Below are positions 45,501-53,537 of a DNA stretch of 64,000 nucleotides, in pieces. The stretch's first letter is position 1, and each line of letters opens with the position of its first letter. Below the pieces are notes generated by a model. It searched no databases, was not told where the DNA came from, and saw nothing but the letters and a program-made list of their open reading frames with translations. The position numbers were made by a program, and so were the translations under genes. This DNA comes from an uncultured Flavobacteriaceae bacterium. GTDB taxonomy: Bacteria; Bacteroidota; Bacteroidia; Flavobacteriales; Flavobacteriaceae. Location of the stretch: positions 1 to 64,000 of the forward strand of contig CALSMD010000007.1 in the NCBI GenBank assembly GCA_943787365.1, written 5' to 3'.

Positions 45501-45561
45501 TCTGAGCCAAACCGATACTCATACAAAGTATGAATCCGAGTGTAAGTAATCTTGTTTTCAT
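42514..45561 (-). CDS. SusC/RagA family TonB-dependent outer-membrane receptor
   Basis: The 1015-residue protein has a signal peptide, a carboxypeptidase-regulatory-like N-terminal domain (about 22-100, NSVSGNVADEETKQPIPGVTILIK), the TonB-box region with DELDEVIVVGYGT, a plug domain (about 115-225, LKDAAAASVYGVQGGNGVVLITTKKG) and a long 22-strand barrel, and ends in an aromatic strand (KSITFGVNITL). It imports large oligosaccharides, energised by TonB, in complex with SusD downstream. A hairpin in the 74-bp gap upstream (45581-45612) may set its expression relative to the first gene of the locus. Confidence 0.96.
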   Translation of the reverse strand: MKTRLLTLGFILCMSIGLAQNSVSGNVADEETKQPIPGVTILIKDTTKGTTTDFDGNFSIEASPSDILVVSYLGYLTQEIKINDKLTFSILLKEDTSELDEVIVVGYGTKSKIKLTSAVSTIDEETLKRLPVAAVSNGLEGLASGLFVRQNSGEPGFSNSSFEVRNFGNALVIVDGAPGDLNQLEANEIESISVLKDAAAASVYGVQGGNGVVLITTKKGKFGKPELTYSNQFTYTSLTSYPDFLTSAQYGEVLNEGLRNSNQTPAYTEAEIQLFQSGADPINYPNTDWKSMVIKDWGFQQRHNLNLTGGTEKVNYFVSAGYLDQGSNYNADVLSFQQYNLRSNLNAKVTDNLQLTFNLAARRKMNEAPAYSAYDIFRELSRALPTDLAYYPDGTPAKPSVSPNHIAEGIKDFNAGYYRRKNNNFDAKISLKWDVNQIPGLSLKTYASLIYDTSFQKDWGKTYNLYTLNRQTGNYDVFRATPEGSFSDTVLEQGTSYNNQYVLQESINYDQTFGDHSVSALALMEVQKTQGEYFNGRRQDFQSTLIDQLFAGSLENQGADGGEYRENRLGFVGRLSYDYKSKYFFESTIRHDGSSRFAPGKEWGTFPSASIGWRLSEESFFEPLKNTVSEFKLRTSVGTAGYDGTAAYQWLSGFNYNFFWIPGDAAVPTIDNTALANVDLTWEKNTTYDVGFDTSLFNNALTLSFDYFFRKRENVIARANSSIPSTLGVAVADQNLYEFSNEGFEFSLNYRKQLNDNLKVNALLNFSRSRERAVFIDETYQEDPFMRDNLTVTGGYTNLRRGYISQGLFQSQDEIDQWAIQDGNGNTSLQPGDVRYQDLNGDNIIDVKDQKVFGVGDKPAINYSLNLGAEYKNFSLSVLLTGAAGYDIYLDGEAQSPLRNGFNGYSYQLDYWTPQNTGAAFPRVADGGFNDNNYKYSDFWLRNGKHLRFKNINFSYTLPKFKNNVGFEKMTVFVTGYNLFVIKDYKEEFDPQNTSSVGWYYPQTKSITFGVNITL

Positions 45562-45580
45562 AATAATTAAAATCTAGAAG

Positions 45581-45612
45581 AATCCCTGGCCCAATAATGA
45601 AAACCAGGGATT
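45581..45612 (-). terminator. hairpin between the secreted PKD gene and susC
   Basis: A 9-bp perfect stem (AATCCCTGG / CCAGGGATT) with a 14-nt loop, followed on the minus strand by a moderately T-rich stretch. It may partly terminate or process the transcript between the first gene and susC. Confidence 0.55.
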
Positions 45613-45635
45613 TTGTGATTAATTTAAATGGTTGG

Positions 45636-47144
45636 TTAGTGTTTGATCAGTCTTTTAGTTTCCACTCCTAATTCAGTTTTGATTTTAGTGACATATACAC
45701 CAGGAGTAAGGGTTGTCGCATCAATTGTTGAAGTCATTGTATTGGGTTGTAATGAAATCACTTGTTTTCCAAGGATGTCAAATACCTTTATAGAATCTAT
45801 ACGCACATTGTTCGTAGAAACATTCCAGGAATTGGTTGTTGGGTTTGGATACACAGTGGCTCCACTAATTTTTAAATCGTCAACCCCAAGCGAGGCATAC
45901 GCGCCAAATACATAGTCATCTACTTGAAAAATGTTAAGGTTTGGATCAACTGTATTATCAAAATTTGTTTGAATATCAAAAAACAAAGCTATTTTGGTGT
46001 TATTGGTAGAGCTAAAACTAGAAAAATCAAACAGAAGAGTTTGCCACGCATTTTCAGTCGTATAATTTGCTGTTACAACGTGTGCTGTTCCACCAGTTTC
46101 TATCTGTATGGTTATTACGGATGTTCTTGGCCCTTTGACTTTTACTGAAATCCCTCTGTCTCCGCCAGATAAATCTATTCCAGCATTGTGTACATATTTT
46201 ATTTGAGACCACCAATCGTCATTTACACCCGTAGCTGTAGCAACGCCATCCGCTTCACTGTAGTCAAGAAGACTTTCATTTCTTAGTGGGGTTGGTAAAC
46301 TAAAATCAAAACTAAATTCAGAAATCGGAGTAGAAACGTCGCCTACAAAAATTTCTTGAGTAGAGACATTAGTACCTACAGAACTAGTTGCTGTTAGCGT
46401 AACGTTGTATTGCCCCTTAAAAGCATAAGTGTATGTTGGATTTTCAATGTTAGATGTCCCAGAGCCATCACCAAAATCCCAAGAATAACTAGTAGCACTT
46501 GTTGAGTTATTAGTAAAAACAGCCTCTAGGTCTGAAGTAGTTGTTGCTGCAGTGAATGCAGCATTAGGAGGTGTAGCGGTACTTACCAATGTAAAATTAT
46601 CTAGTATAACACCAGTTCCCCAGTTTATACCACCAGTCCTGACAAGAGCATAATATGTAGTTCCTGCGTCTAGTTCAATAGTTCCGTCTAGACCCTTACA
46701 ATCAGTTGCTAACCAAGAACCAGAATACGTATTTGTTGTGCCTCCACAGTCCCAAGAGTTGAGAGCTAATAAATTTACGGCTCCAAAATCATTTGTATTG
46801 TACTCTTGCCCATCCACAGGAGTCGTTGTTCCTACAAACAATTCAAACCAATGCTCATTAAGACCATTTGTGGTAACGTCAGCATCAAATTGATAGAATC
46901 CTGACTGACTAACGGTAAATGCTTTGTAAATGGCGACATGACCTTCGGACCCCCAATTTGCAGCATTTATGTCATCAAACGTAGCCACGCCATTAGCAAT
47001 TACTGCTGTTGCATTGTTGTTACCGTTTTGTTGAATAACCGTCCAAGCTGCTGGATCATCAAAAGTTCCATCAGTAAATACGTTTTGAGCAAACCCAAAA
47101 TTGGCTGTCAAACCCAAAATGAATAATAAAGTAATTTTTTTCAT
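45636..47144 (-). CDS. secreted PKD-domain glycan-binding protein with T9SS signal
   Basis: After a signal peptide (ending NFGFAQ) comes a carbohydrate-binding-like region (about 22-190, HWFELFVGTTTPVDG and TYYALVRTGG), a PKD domain (about 193-270, SYSWDFGDGSGTSN), a second beta-sandwich (about 275-420, WWSQIKYVHNAGIDLSGGDRG) and a T9SS sorting domain (VYPNPTTNSWNV ... KRLIKH). Its binding region is related to those of the PKD lipoprotein encoded at 38885. It is the first gene of the minus-strand locus, with a TATATTTG box 79 bp before the start. Confidence 0.87.
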   Translation of the reverse strand: MKKITLLFILGLTANFGFAQNVFTDGTFDDPAAWTVIQQNGNNNATAVIANGVATFDDINAANWGSEGHVAIYKAFTVSQSGFYQFDADVTTNGLNEHWFELFVGTTTPVDGQEYNTNDFGAVNLLALNSWDCGGTTNTYSGSWLATDCKGLDGTIELDAGTTYYALVRTGGINWGTGVILDNFTLVSTATPPNAAFTAATTTSDLEAVFTNNSTSATSYSWDFGDGSGTSNIENPTYTYAFKGQYNVTLTATSSVGTNVSTQEIFVGDVSTPISEFSFDFSLPTPLRNESLLDYSEADGVATATGVNDDWWSQIKYVHNAGIDLSGGDRGISVKVKGPRTSVITIQIETGGTAHVVTANYTTENAWQTLLFDFSSFSSTNNTKIALFFDIQTNFDNTVDPNLNIFQVDDYVFGAYASLGVDDLKISGATVYPNPTTNSWNVSTNNVRIDSIKVFDILGKQVISLQPNTMTSTIDATTLTPGVYVTKIKTELGVETKRLIKH

Positions 47145-47223
47145 AATATTTGTTTTTAATTTGTGTGTAGTCTAAAATATCAATAGACCTATGAAACACT
47201 AAATTATAGTTATGTTTTCATTT

Positions 47224-47314
47224 CAAATATATACATAATGATAGGCCGAGTTTAAAAACACACCTCATCAAAAACTCATTTTTATTCAAAAATAAACTCA
47301 TCAAAAAATCTCAT
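47224..47314. promoter_or_regulatory. promoter and repeated operator-like sites of the glucan locus
   Basis: On the minus strand TATATTTG (47224-47231) is a perfect -7 match for the locus operon. Upstream of it the sequence CTCATCAAAAA followed by (A)(T)CTCAT occurs twice in the same orientation (47264-47279 and 47297-47314), 33 bp apart, about three helical turns. These are good candidates for binding by the divergently encoded LuxR-type regulator. Confidence 0.55.
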
Positions 47315-47380
47315 AAAATTTAATTTTCTCTGTATATTATTTTTTTTTAATACATTAGATGTCTAAATAAAACTCACGGT

Positions 47381-50206
47381 ATGTGTTTTCGAATATTAAA
47401 TTTATGTTTAACAGTATTATTTATTTGTGAAGCTTTTTCACAATCAAATAATTCGCACAGTTTAACTAAAATACCTCTGAAATCACATTTCACTTCCGAG
47501 GATTATAAGGGAAGTATTCAAAATTGGAGTTTTGACCAAGACGCGAATGGTTTATTGTATGTTGCAAATAATGAAGGGCTTTTAGAATTTGATGGGAACC
47601 AATGGAATAAGTACAGAGTGCCTTTGTCAACAAAGATTCGAGCTGTTAGAGTAGATCATCAAAACAGGGTTTTTGTAGGGGGTCAAAATCAAATCGGCTA
47701 TTTTATAAATACTACAAACGGCTTTGAGTTTACCTCATTGGTCGACAATCTTCAGCCTGATCTTAAATCCTTCTCCGAAATATGGAATATTATCGAAATT
47801 GACAAGCGTATATTCTTTAATACAGAAAGTAAATTATTAGTGTTCGATGGGGATGAAATAAAAGAAATGGAATCGCCAGGATTTTTACTAGCGTCATTTA
47901 AACTAAGAAATAAGCTTTTGGCTCAATTTTATGAAGAAGGGTTATTTGAGTTAGTAAACGGAATTTTTGAACCTATTCCAGGAACCAAATCCATGTCCGA
48001 ACTTGTGGCGATATTAGAAAACGGAGCGGATGATTTTTATTTCACCCAAACGGGAATCATCTACAAGTCTGGTAATTCGGATCTCCCTATTAAAGACTAT
48101 TCAAAAGAATTTGGATCTACGAACTCGGCAGTAAAACTACGTAATGGATCGTATGCTGTTGGAACTCAAAATAATGGGTTGTTTATTCTTAACTCCAACC
48201 TTACTATAAGACAACATTTCACTAAAAATAATGGGTTATCAGACCGAACGGTAAAATCTGTTTATGAGGACAACTTTAATAACTTATGGGTCGCATTAAA
48301 TAATGGGATCGATTATCTAAAAATGAGCTTACCTTTTTCTTTTTTAAATGAAGAAGTCGGTATTGATGGCACAGGGTATGCCGCTCATAATTTTAAGGGA
48401 GTCATTTATTTAGGAACGAGTAATGGTGTTTTTACACAAAATTTTTCAAAAGACGTTAAAAACACCAATAAGTTTGAGTTTTTACAAGGAAGTGAAGGAC
48501 AGGTTTATAATTTTTCGCAAATTGATGACGAACTTATTTTAAACCATCATCAAGGGGCATTTACAATAAAAGATAATACGTTAGATAAATTTCATGATAT
48601 TGGAAGTTGGAAATTTGTTAAAACAAGCGGCCCTGACCTCATATTGGGTGGGGATTATCAAGGAATTCGTTATTTTAAAAAGTTAAATGGGAAATGGAAT
48701 CGGATAAGTGAAATTTCAAATCTAACAGAATCCTCGCGAATTTTAGAGTTTGAAAATGATTCTACCCTTTGGATGACCCATGGTTATAAGGGCGCATATA
48801 AAATTCAGTTAGATCGAAATCTGCAACTCAAAAATGAGGTGCAACATTTTGGTAAACACAGTGGGTTTCCATCCAATATTTTAATAAGCTCCTATATGCT
48901 GAATGGGAAATTAATTTTCACCTCAGAACGTGGAGTTTATGATTTTAACGCAGATTCTTTAAATTTTTCATCGAATTTATTTTTTGATAAAATGCTTGGC
49001 AAAATGCATATAAGTAAATTAGTTGCTACCGATGATAACTCTATTTACTTTATACAGAATCAAGAGCTAGGCGTTCTTAAAGAAGAAAGTTATGGGGAGT
49101 TTCAAAAAGAAACCTTGGTGTTTAAACATATTAATAAATTTATAAATGATGACCTTCAAAGTATTTCTGTCATTGATGAGCAGAATATTTTAGTTGGTGC
49201 AAAAGAAGGGTTTATACATTACAATCCTTTACAAGACCATCATATAAATAAAGATTTTTCAGTCATTTTTAGGTCTATTGATATCACAAAAAGTGAAGAT
49301 TCTACAGCAACCATCTACCCAATGTTCACAAAGCCTTTTGAATTAGATTCGAAACAAACGATTAAAATAAATTATGTATCTCCTTACTTTGATGGTTTTG
49401 AAGATCTAGAGTACAGTTACAAATTAACACCCTTAGATGACGATTGGTCAAAATGGTCTCCATTGAGTGAGAAAGGCTATGAGTATTTGCCCTATGGTCA
49501 ATACACCTTTGAAGTAAAAGCACTTAATTTATATGGTGTAGAAAGCAAAGCGTCTAGTTTTTCATTTCAAGTTTTAGCTCCTTGGTACGCAACGCAAGCG
49601 GCCAAACTAGGATATTTAGGTATTGCATTATTGGGGTTTGTATTAATTCCGGTAATTCAACGTAGAAAATATAAATCAGAAAAATCAATTATTACAAAGG
49701 AAAAAGAAAAAGAACTTAAAATTAAAGATGAACAGATTGACAAACTTCATTCCGAAAAACTGCAAACAGAGCTTGACCTTAAAAACGATCAATTGACATC
49801 TATTACTATGCAATTGTTAAAGAATAAAGAGTTTATTAAAAATGTTCAAGATAAAATAGGAGGCACATTAAATGAAGGAGGTTCTACTCAAGAGTTAAAA
49901 CGTTTAATTAAAACGATTGATCAAGAGCTCTCAGATAATGATTCCTGGAATCAGTTTGCGTATCATTTTGATCAAGTTCACGGGAAATATTTAGAAAAAT
50001 TGTCGAGTAATAATATACGTTTGTCCCCCAGAGAAATAAAATTAGCAGCCTTCCTAAGAATGAATATGAGCTCTAAAGAAATTTCAAAATTTTTAAATAT
50101 TACAACTCGAGGCGTTGAGCTTGCTCGATACAGACTTAGAAAAAAACTAAACCTTAAACGCGAACAAAATTTAGTTGAATTTTTAATTGATTTAGATGAT
50201 AGTTAG
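47381..50206 (+). CDS. membrane sensor-regulator: beta-propeller, Y_Y_Y, TM, LuxR-type HTH (no kinase)
   Basis: The 941-residue protein has a signal peptide or first helix, a long periplasmic propeller-like region of two-component-regulator-propeller type (about 35-640, repeated NNGLSDRTVKSVYEDNFNNLWVAL and similar), a Y_Y_Y domain (about 650-725), one membrane helix (about 737-757), a coiled coil (about 765-815) and a C-terminal LuxR/GerE-type HTH (about 880-935, LSPREIKLAAFLRMNMSSKEISKFL). It is built like hybrid sugar sensors of Bacteroidota but lacks histidine kinase and receiver domains. Divergent placement suggests it controls the glucan locus. Confidence 0.9.
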   Translation: MCFRILNLCLTVLFICEAFSQSNNSHSLTKIPLKSHFTSEDYKGSIQNWSFDQDANGLLYVANNEGLLEFDGNQWNKYRVPLSTKIRAVRVDHQNRVFVGGQNQIGYFINTTNGFEFTSLVDNLQPDLKSFSEIWNIIEIDKRIFFNTESKLLVFDGDEIKEMESPGFLLASFKLRNKLLAQFYEEGLFELVNGIFEPIPGTKSMSELVAILENGADDFYFTQTGIIYKSGNSDLPIKDYSKEFGSTNSAVKLRNGSYAVGTQNNGLFILNSNLTIRQHFTKNNGLSDRTVKSVYEDNFNNLWVALNNGIDYLKMSLPFSFLNEEVGIDGTGYAAHNFKGVIYLGTSNGVFTQNFSKDVKNTNKFEFLQGSEGQVYNFSQIDDELILNHHQGAFTIKDNTLDKFHDIGSWKFVKTSGPDLILGGDYQGIRYFKKLNGKWNRISEISNLTESSRILEFENDSTLWMTHGYKGAYKIQLDRNLQLKNEVQHFGKHSGFPSNILISSYMLNGKLIFTSERGVYDFNADSLNFSSNLFFDKMLGKMHISKLVATDDNSIYFIQNQELGVLKEESYGEFQKETLVFKHINKFINDDLQSISVIDEQNILVGAKEGFIHYNPLQDHHINKDFSVIFRSIDITKSEDSTATIYPMFTKPFELDSKQTIKINYVSPYFDGFEDLEYSYKLTPLDDDWSKWSPLSEKGYEYLPYGQYTFEVKALNLYGVESKASSFSFQVLAPWYATQAAKLGYLGIALLGFVLIPVIQRRKYKSEKSIITKEKEKELKIKDEQIDKLHSEKLQTELDLKNDQLTSITMQLLKNKEFIKNVQDKIGGTLNEGGSTQELKRLIKTIDQELSDNDSWNQFAYHFDQVHGKYLEKLSSNNIRLSPREIKLAAFLRMNMSSKEISKFLNITTRGVELARYRLRKKLNLKREQNLVEFLIDLDDS

Positions 50207-50286
50207 CATCGCCTGTTTGGTTGTTCCTATTCACTTATCATTCTTTGATAGGGTTTATTATCTGAAAGTTCATCCTAAATGAGTTC

Positions 50287-50294
50287 TATATTTG
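50287..50294 (+). promoter_or_regulatory. -7 box before the Kazal lipoprotein
   Basis: TATATTTG lies 20 bp before the preferred ATG. It also shows that an in-frame ATG further upstream (50279) cannot be the start. Confidence 0.6.
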
Positions 50295-50314
50295 TAATTA
50301 ATTATACTTTAACT

Positions 50315-50545
50315 ATGAAAAAAGCTATTCTTCTTTCCGCTTTTATAGTTCTTGCTTGTTCAAGTGGGGAAGGTTCCGATGACACACCCAATATGTGTGT
50401 TGATGAAACCTTAATTGATTTAGAACTTGTTTGTGTTGAAATATTTGAACCCGTTTGTGGATGTGACGGAGTTACATATAATAACAGTTGTGAGGCCTTT
50501 AATTGGAATGGTGTCTTAGCATACCAACAAGGGGCTTGTGATTAA
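50315..50545 (+). CDS. Kazal-type protease inhibitor lipoprotein
   Basis: The 76-residue product has a lipobox (LACSSGEG, Cys15) and one Kazal domain: C-x-E-x-F-EPVCGCDGVTYNNSCEAF ... GACD, with the cysteine pattern of the family. Kazal domains inhibit serine proteases by a substrate-like loop. Anchored at the cell surface it could protect the cell or its secreted enzymes from foreign proteases, or in other species act as an adhesin. It stands alone between the glucan locus regulator and a CBS protein. Confidence 0.88.
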   Translation: MKKAILLSAFIVLACSSGEGSDDTPNMCVDETLIDLELVCVEIFEPVCGCDGVTYNNSCEAFNWNGVLAYQQGACD

Positions 50546-50671
50546 ATATTTTTTGTTAAAAAAGTTTTAGCTACGAAGCCAGTTATTTGAATGTGTGAGG
50601 GTTAATAAAAAGACCAATTTTAGGAAAAACCATTTCTTTTTATTAGTTTTAGATTTACTAAATCAACTTTT

Positions 50672-51133
50672 ATGGGAATAAAAAATTTTCAAGGCGCCAG
50701 AACGCCACAATCAAAAGAAAATATGTCCTTGAAGGTTAGTGATTATATGACTACAAATTTAATCACTTTCACTCCAGATCAATCTATTGAAAGTGTCATG
50801 CAATCACTTATTAAATACCGAATTTCTGGTGGACCGGTTGTGAATGCTAACAAAGAATTAATAGGGATTATTTCTGAAGGAGATTGCATAAAGCAAATCA
50901 GTGAAAGTCGGTATTATAACATGCCAATTCAAGATCATACAATTGAAAAATACATGGTTAAAAATGTAGATACCATAGATGGAAACATGAACATTTTTGA
51001 TGCCGCTAATAAATTTTTAGCCTCCAAAAGGCGCCGTTTTCCGATCGTGGAGAACGGGCAGTTAGTAGGGCAGATCAGTCAAAAAGATGTTCTTAAAGCC
51101 GCCATGGAAATGAAAGGGCATAACTGGAAATGA
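50672..51133 (+). CDS. CBS-pair domain protein
   Basis: The 153-residue cytoplasmic protein consists of two CBS domains (about 25-80 and 95-150), seen as VSDYMTTNLITFTPDQSIES...GGPVVNANKELIGIISEGD and the second, weaker FPIVENGQLVGQISQKDVL. CBS pairs bind adenine nucleotides and act as regulators. The N-terminus MGIKNFQG is common in flavobacterial orthologues, which supports the first ATG over an internal one. The target is unknown and it is not in an operon. Confidence 0.9.
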   Translation: MGIKNFQGARTPQSKENMSLKVSDYMTTNLITFTPDQSIESVMQSLIKYRISGGPVVNANKELIGIISEGDCIKQISESRYYNMPIQDHTIEKYMVKNVDTIDGNMNIFDAANKFLASKRRRFPIVENGQLVGQISQKDVLKAAMEMKGHNWK

Positions 51134-51425
51134 TCTCAAATTTTTTCTCTCTTATCTTATTTTTTAAATTTCACATCATACAGTCGTATGTTTAATAGAA
51201 TCCTCTATATGTGTAGTTCAATAACGTATAATGGGCTTTACATTGACCTAAAATACAACCGTAAATATGTGGTCAGAATCCGTTTTCTATAAGGATGCTC
51301 TAAGTAAACAAAACATAACTAAGGTCTATATTTCATCAAATGGGGCGTTTATAAATTAGGTATTTATGCTTGTTAATTGCAATTTATAATTCATATATTT
51401 ACACACTAACCTAAAAAATGAAAAA

Positions 51426-51950
51426 ATGAAAAAGTCAATTTTAGCGGTATTAATGACCACAGTATTAATCTCATGTACCAATGCTCCATGCCCAGAAGCT
51501 GCGCCAAAAGCAATTGGACATGAAGTGAGCGAAGACGGTACTAAACTTCCATTATACACTGGCGATTTGTCAACCGTAGCTGTTTGGGAACAATATATTA
51601 AAGCTCATAACGAAAGGGATTTAGAAACTATTCGTAGTTTAAATGCAGTAGAAGGCTTTAAAGCTTATGCTCCAAATGGGATGGTCATTGAAGGAACTGA
51701 CGCGCATATAGAATTTTTAACCGCTTGGTTTACGGATGCGAATCCAAAATGGAAAACAAGCTATCTTATTGAAAATGAATTCACCAACAAAGAAGGAGAA
51801 TTACGTCAATGGGTTACCTCTGGACATGCCCTTACTCTAACAGTTGAAGGAGAAGAAGTAAAATTAGGTCAGGTTCATGATGCACTTATTGTGGACGGAA
51901 AGATTCAAAAGTTTTATGTAACAGAACGTGTGCTTTCGGAAGGGGAGTAA
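51426..51950 (+). CDS. SnoaL/NTF2-like lipoprotein
   Basis: The signal peptide ends in VLISCTNAP (Cys17). The mature protein (about 45-170) reads WEQYIKAHNERDLETIRSLNA ... GTDAHIEFLTAWF ... KIQKFYVTERVLSEGE, the pattern of an NTF2-like (SnoaL) fold used for binding or small-molecule catalysis. The actual substrate is unknown. An upstream ATG is followed directly by a stop codon (ATGAAAAAATGA), so the later ATG is the only usable start. A clear terminator follows. Confidence 0.8.
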   Translation: MKKSILAVLMTTVLISCTNAPCPEAAPKAIGHEVSEDGTKLPLYTGDLSTVAVWEQYIKAHNERDLETIRSLNAVEGFKAYAPNGMVIEGTDAHIEFLTAWFTDANPKWKTSYLIENEFTNKEGELRQWVTSGHALTLTVEGEEVKLGQVHDALIVDGKIQKFYVTERVLSEGE

Positions 51951-51970
51951 TTACGTCCTATTTAAAAACT

Positions 51971-52003
51971 AAAAAGCCTCTACAATTTGTAGAGGCTTTT
52001 TTT
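51971..52003. terminator. bidirectional terminator
   Basis: Perfect 13-bp stem AAAAAGCCTCTAC / GTAGAGGCTTTTT with loop AATTT between convergent genes. Confidence 0.9.
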
Positions 52004-52021
52004 AGCTAAAAATAAGATCAC

Positions 52022-52207
52022 TTAATCTTTATGTGCCCCGTCACAAAAAGGAATATCTTGAGTTTTACCGCAGTTACACAAAGAAAATCGGTTGCGTTTT
52101 GCGATCGGATTTCCTTCGCTATCTAATAAAATGATGTCTTTTGCATTGGTAACCACAACTTTTCCAGAAGCAGTGATTTGAATAGTGGGTTGTGTTTTTT
52201 GTTCCAT
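52022..52207 (-). CDS. CDGSH iron-sulfur domain protein
   Basis: The 61-residue protein ends with a CDGSH-type motif: Cys44, Cys46, Cys55 and His59 in LCNCGKTQDIPFCDGAHK, the three-Cys-one-His set that binds a [2Fe-2S] cluster. Such proteins act in redox or iron-sulfur handling. It follows purU by 25 bp on the same strand and may share its transcript. The bacterial small type is usually 60-80 residues, as here. Confidence 0.93.
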   Translation of the reverse strand: MEQKTQPTIQITASGKVVVTNAKDIILLDSEGNPIAKRNRFSLCNCGKTQDIPFCDGAHKD

Positions 52208-52232
52208 AATACTTATAAGTTAAATTGGTTTA

Positions 52233-53087
52233 TTAAGAAAATATGACGGTTTTATTATTGTAAACCATCACTTTGCGATCCAGGTGTAATTTGATCCCTG
52301 TAGATAACACAATTTTTTCTAAATCACGACCTTTTGAAACCAAATCTGATATAGAATGTGTGTGCGATACGCGTGTTACATCTTGCTCAATAATAGGCCC
52401 AGCATCCAATTCTACAGTGACATAATGAGAAGTTGCTCCGATAATTTTAACCCCTCTTTTGTAAGCAGAATGATAGGGCTTAGCCCCTACGAATGCAGGT
52501 AAAAAAGAGTGGTGTATATTAATGATTTTATGTGGATACTGATTAATAAATCCTTCAGGAATGATTTGCATATAACGTGCCAATACAATAAAGTCAATTG
52601 CGTGTTCCGACAAAAGTGCTAAATGCTTAGCTTCTGCTTCGGATTTGTTGTCTTTGGATACAGGCACATGAAAAAAGGGGATCCCAAAACTATCGGCTAT
52701 GGGCTTTAAATCTAAATGATTACTTACAATCAAAGGAATTTCTAAAGTCAATTCACCCGACTTATAACGTCCTAAAATATCATACAAACAATGCTCATAT
52801 TTAGACACAAACAATGCCATTTTTGGGAGGTAGGCTGCTGTGTGAAGCTCCCAACTCATATTAAATAGATCCGCAATTTTTTGCTGAAATTGTATTTTAA
52901 AATCTGAAGTATTAAAGGAGGCCTTTTCAAACTCTCCCTCCAAGCGCATGAAAAACACTTCCTGTTCTTGATCTACATGCTGATCGATATAAACAATATT
53001 TCCTCCTATTGAAGCAATAAAATTAGTCACCGCCGCAATAATGCCTGACTGGTCCTTGCAATGGATGAGAATTGTAATTTTTTTCAT
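52233..53087 (-). CDS. purU: formyltetrahydrofolate deformylase
   Basis: PurU hydrolyses 10-formyl-THF to formate and THF and so balances one-carbon pools and purine synthesis. An N-terminal ACT domain (about 1-85, ITILIHCKDQSGIIAAVTNFIA) precedes the formyltransferase-like domain with LARYMQIIPEGFINQYPHKIINIHHSFLPAF and GATSHYVTVELDAGPIIEQDV. The start MKKITILIH is preferred over an ATG 36 bp upstream because it begins the ACT domain directly. Length (284 residues) is normal. Confidence 0.95.
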   Translation of the reverse strand: MKKITILIHCKDQSGIIAAVTNFIASIGGNIVYIDQHVDQEQEVFFMRLEGEFEKASFNTSDFKIQFQQKIADLFNMSWELHTAAYLPKMALFVSKYEHCLYDILGRYKSGELTLEIPLIVSNHLDLKPIADSFGIPFFHVPVSKDNKSEAEAKHLALLSEHAIDFIVLARYMQIIPEGFINQYPHKIINIHHSFLPAFVGAKPYHSAYKRGVKIIGATSHYVTVELDAGPIIEQDVTRVSHTHSISDLVSKGRDLEKIVLSTGIKLHLDRKVMVYNNKTVIFS

Positions 53088-53369
53088 GTTTGTAAAATTA
53101 AGAAAAAAATAAAAGTCAACCATTTAATTTTTGAGTTATAAAACCAACCTTGTCAAATCTGCAATTTTAGACGGTTTTATTAGATATTATTCGCCTCCCT
53201 ATGAAATATTTATTTTAAAACAATACAATTCTCCAAAACTCCCATATCAAAATTAGAGCTCAGTCGTCAGCAACAAATCAAATAGAATACATCCAAAAAA
53301 CAATCAACAAATTTATTAGAATAGGAAAAACGGAATTTGATTTAATATTTATATCTTTCCCAAATTATT

Positions 53370-53444
53370 CGGGATGTGGCGCAGTCCGGTTAGCGTACAC
53401 GGCTGGGGGTCGTGTGGTCGCAGGTTCAAATCCTGTCATCCCGA
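53370..53444 (+). tRNA. tRNA-Pro (GGG)
   Basis: Acceptor stem CGGGATG / CATCCCG, D-arm GGCGCAGTCCGGTTAGCG, anticodon stem CACGG / TCGTG around CTGGGGG (anticodon GGG), T-arm with GGTTCAAATCC. CCA is not encoded, unlike the tRNA-Asn in this window. Confidence 0.94.
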
Positions 53445-53478
53445 CAAATATTTTTCATTTTTAGCATTTAAAATTAAC

Positions 53479-53511
53479 TTGCATTTTACAAGTATAAGTT
53501 TTAACTTGTAA
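53479..53511. promoter_or_regulatory. palindromic upstream motif of the gene at 53538 (HxlR operator candidate)
   Basis: The motif TTGCATTTTACAAGTAT (53479-53495) is shared with 55682-55698 upstream of the gene at 55725. It overlaps an inverted repeat TTACAAGT-N10-ACTTGTAA (53486-53511). An HxlR regulator is encoded between the two motif copies. Confidence 0.5.
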
Positions 53512-53537
53512 GCGTAAACAATTTAATTTTTAAAAAA

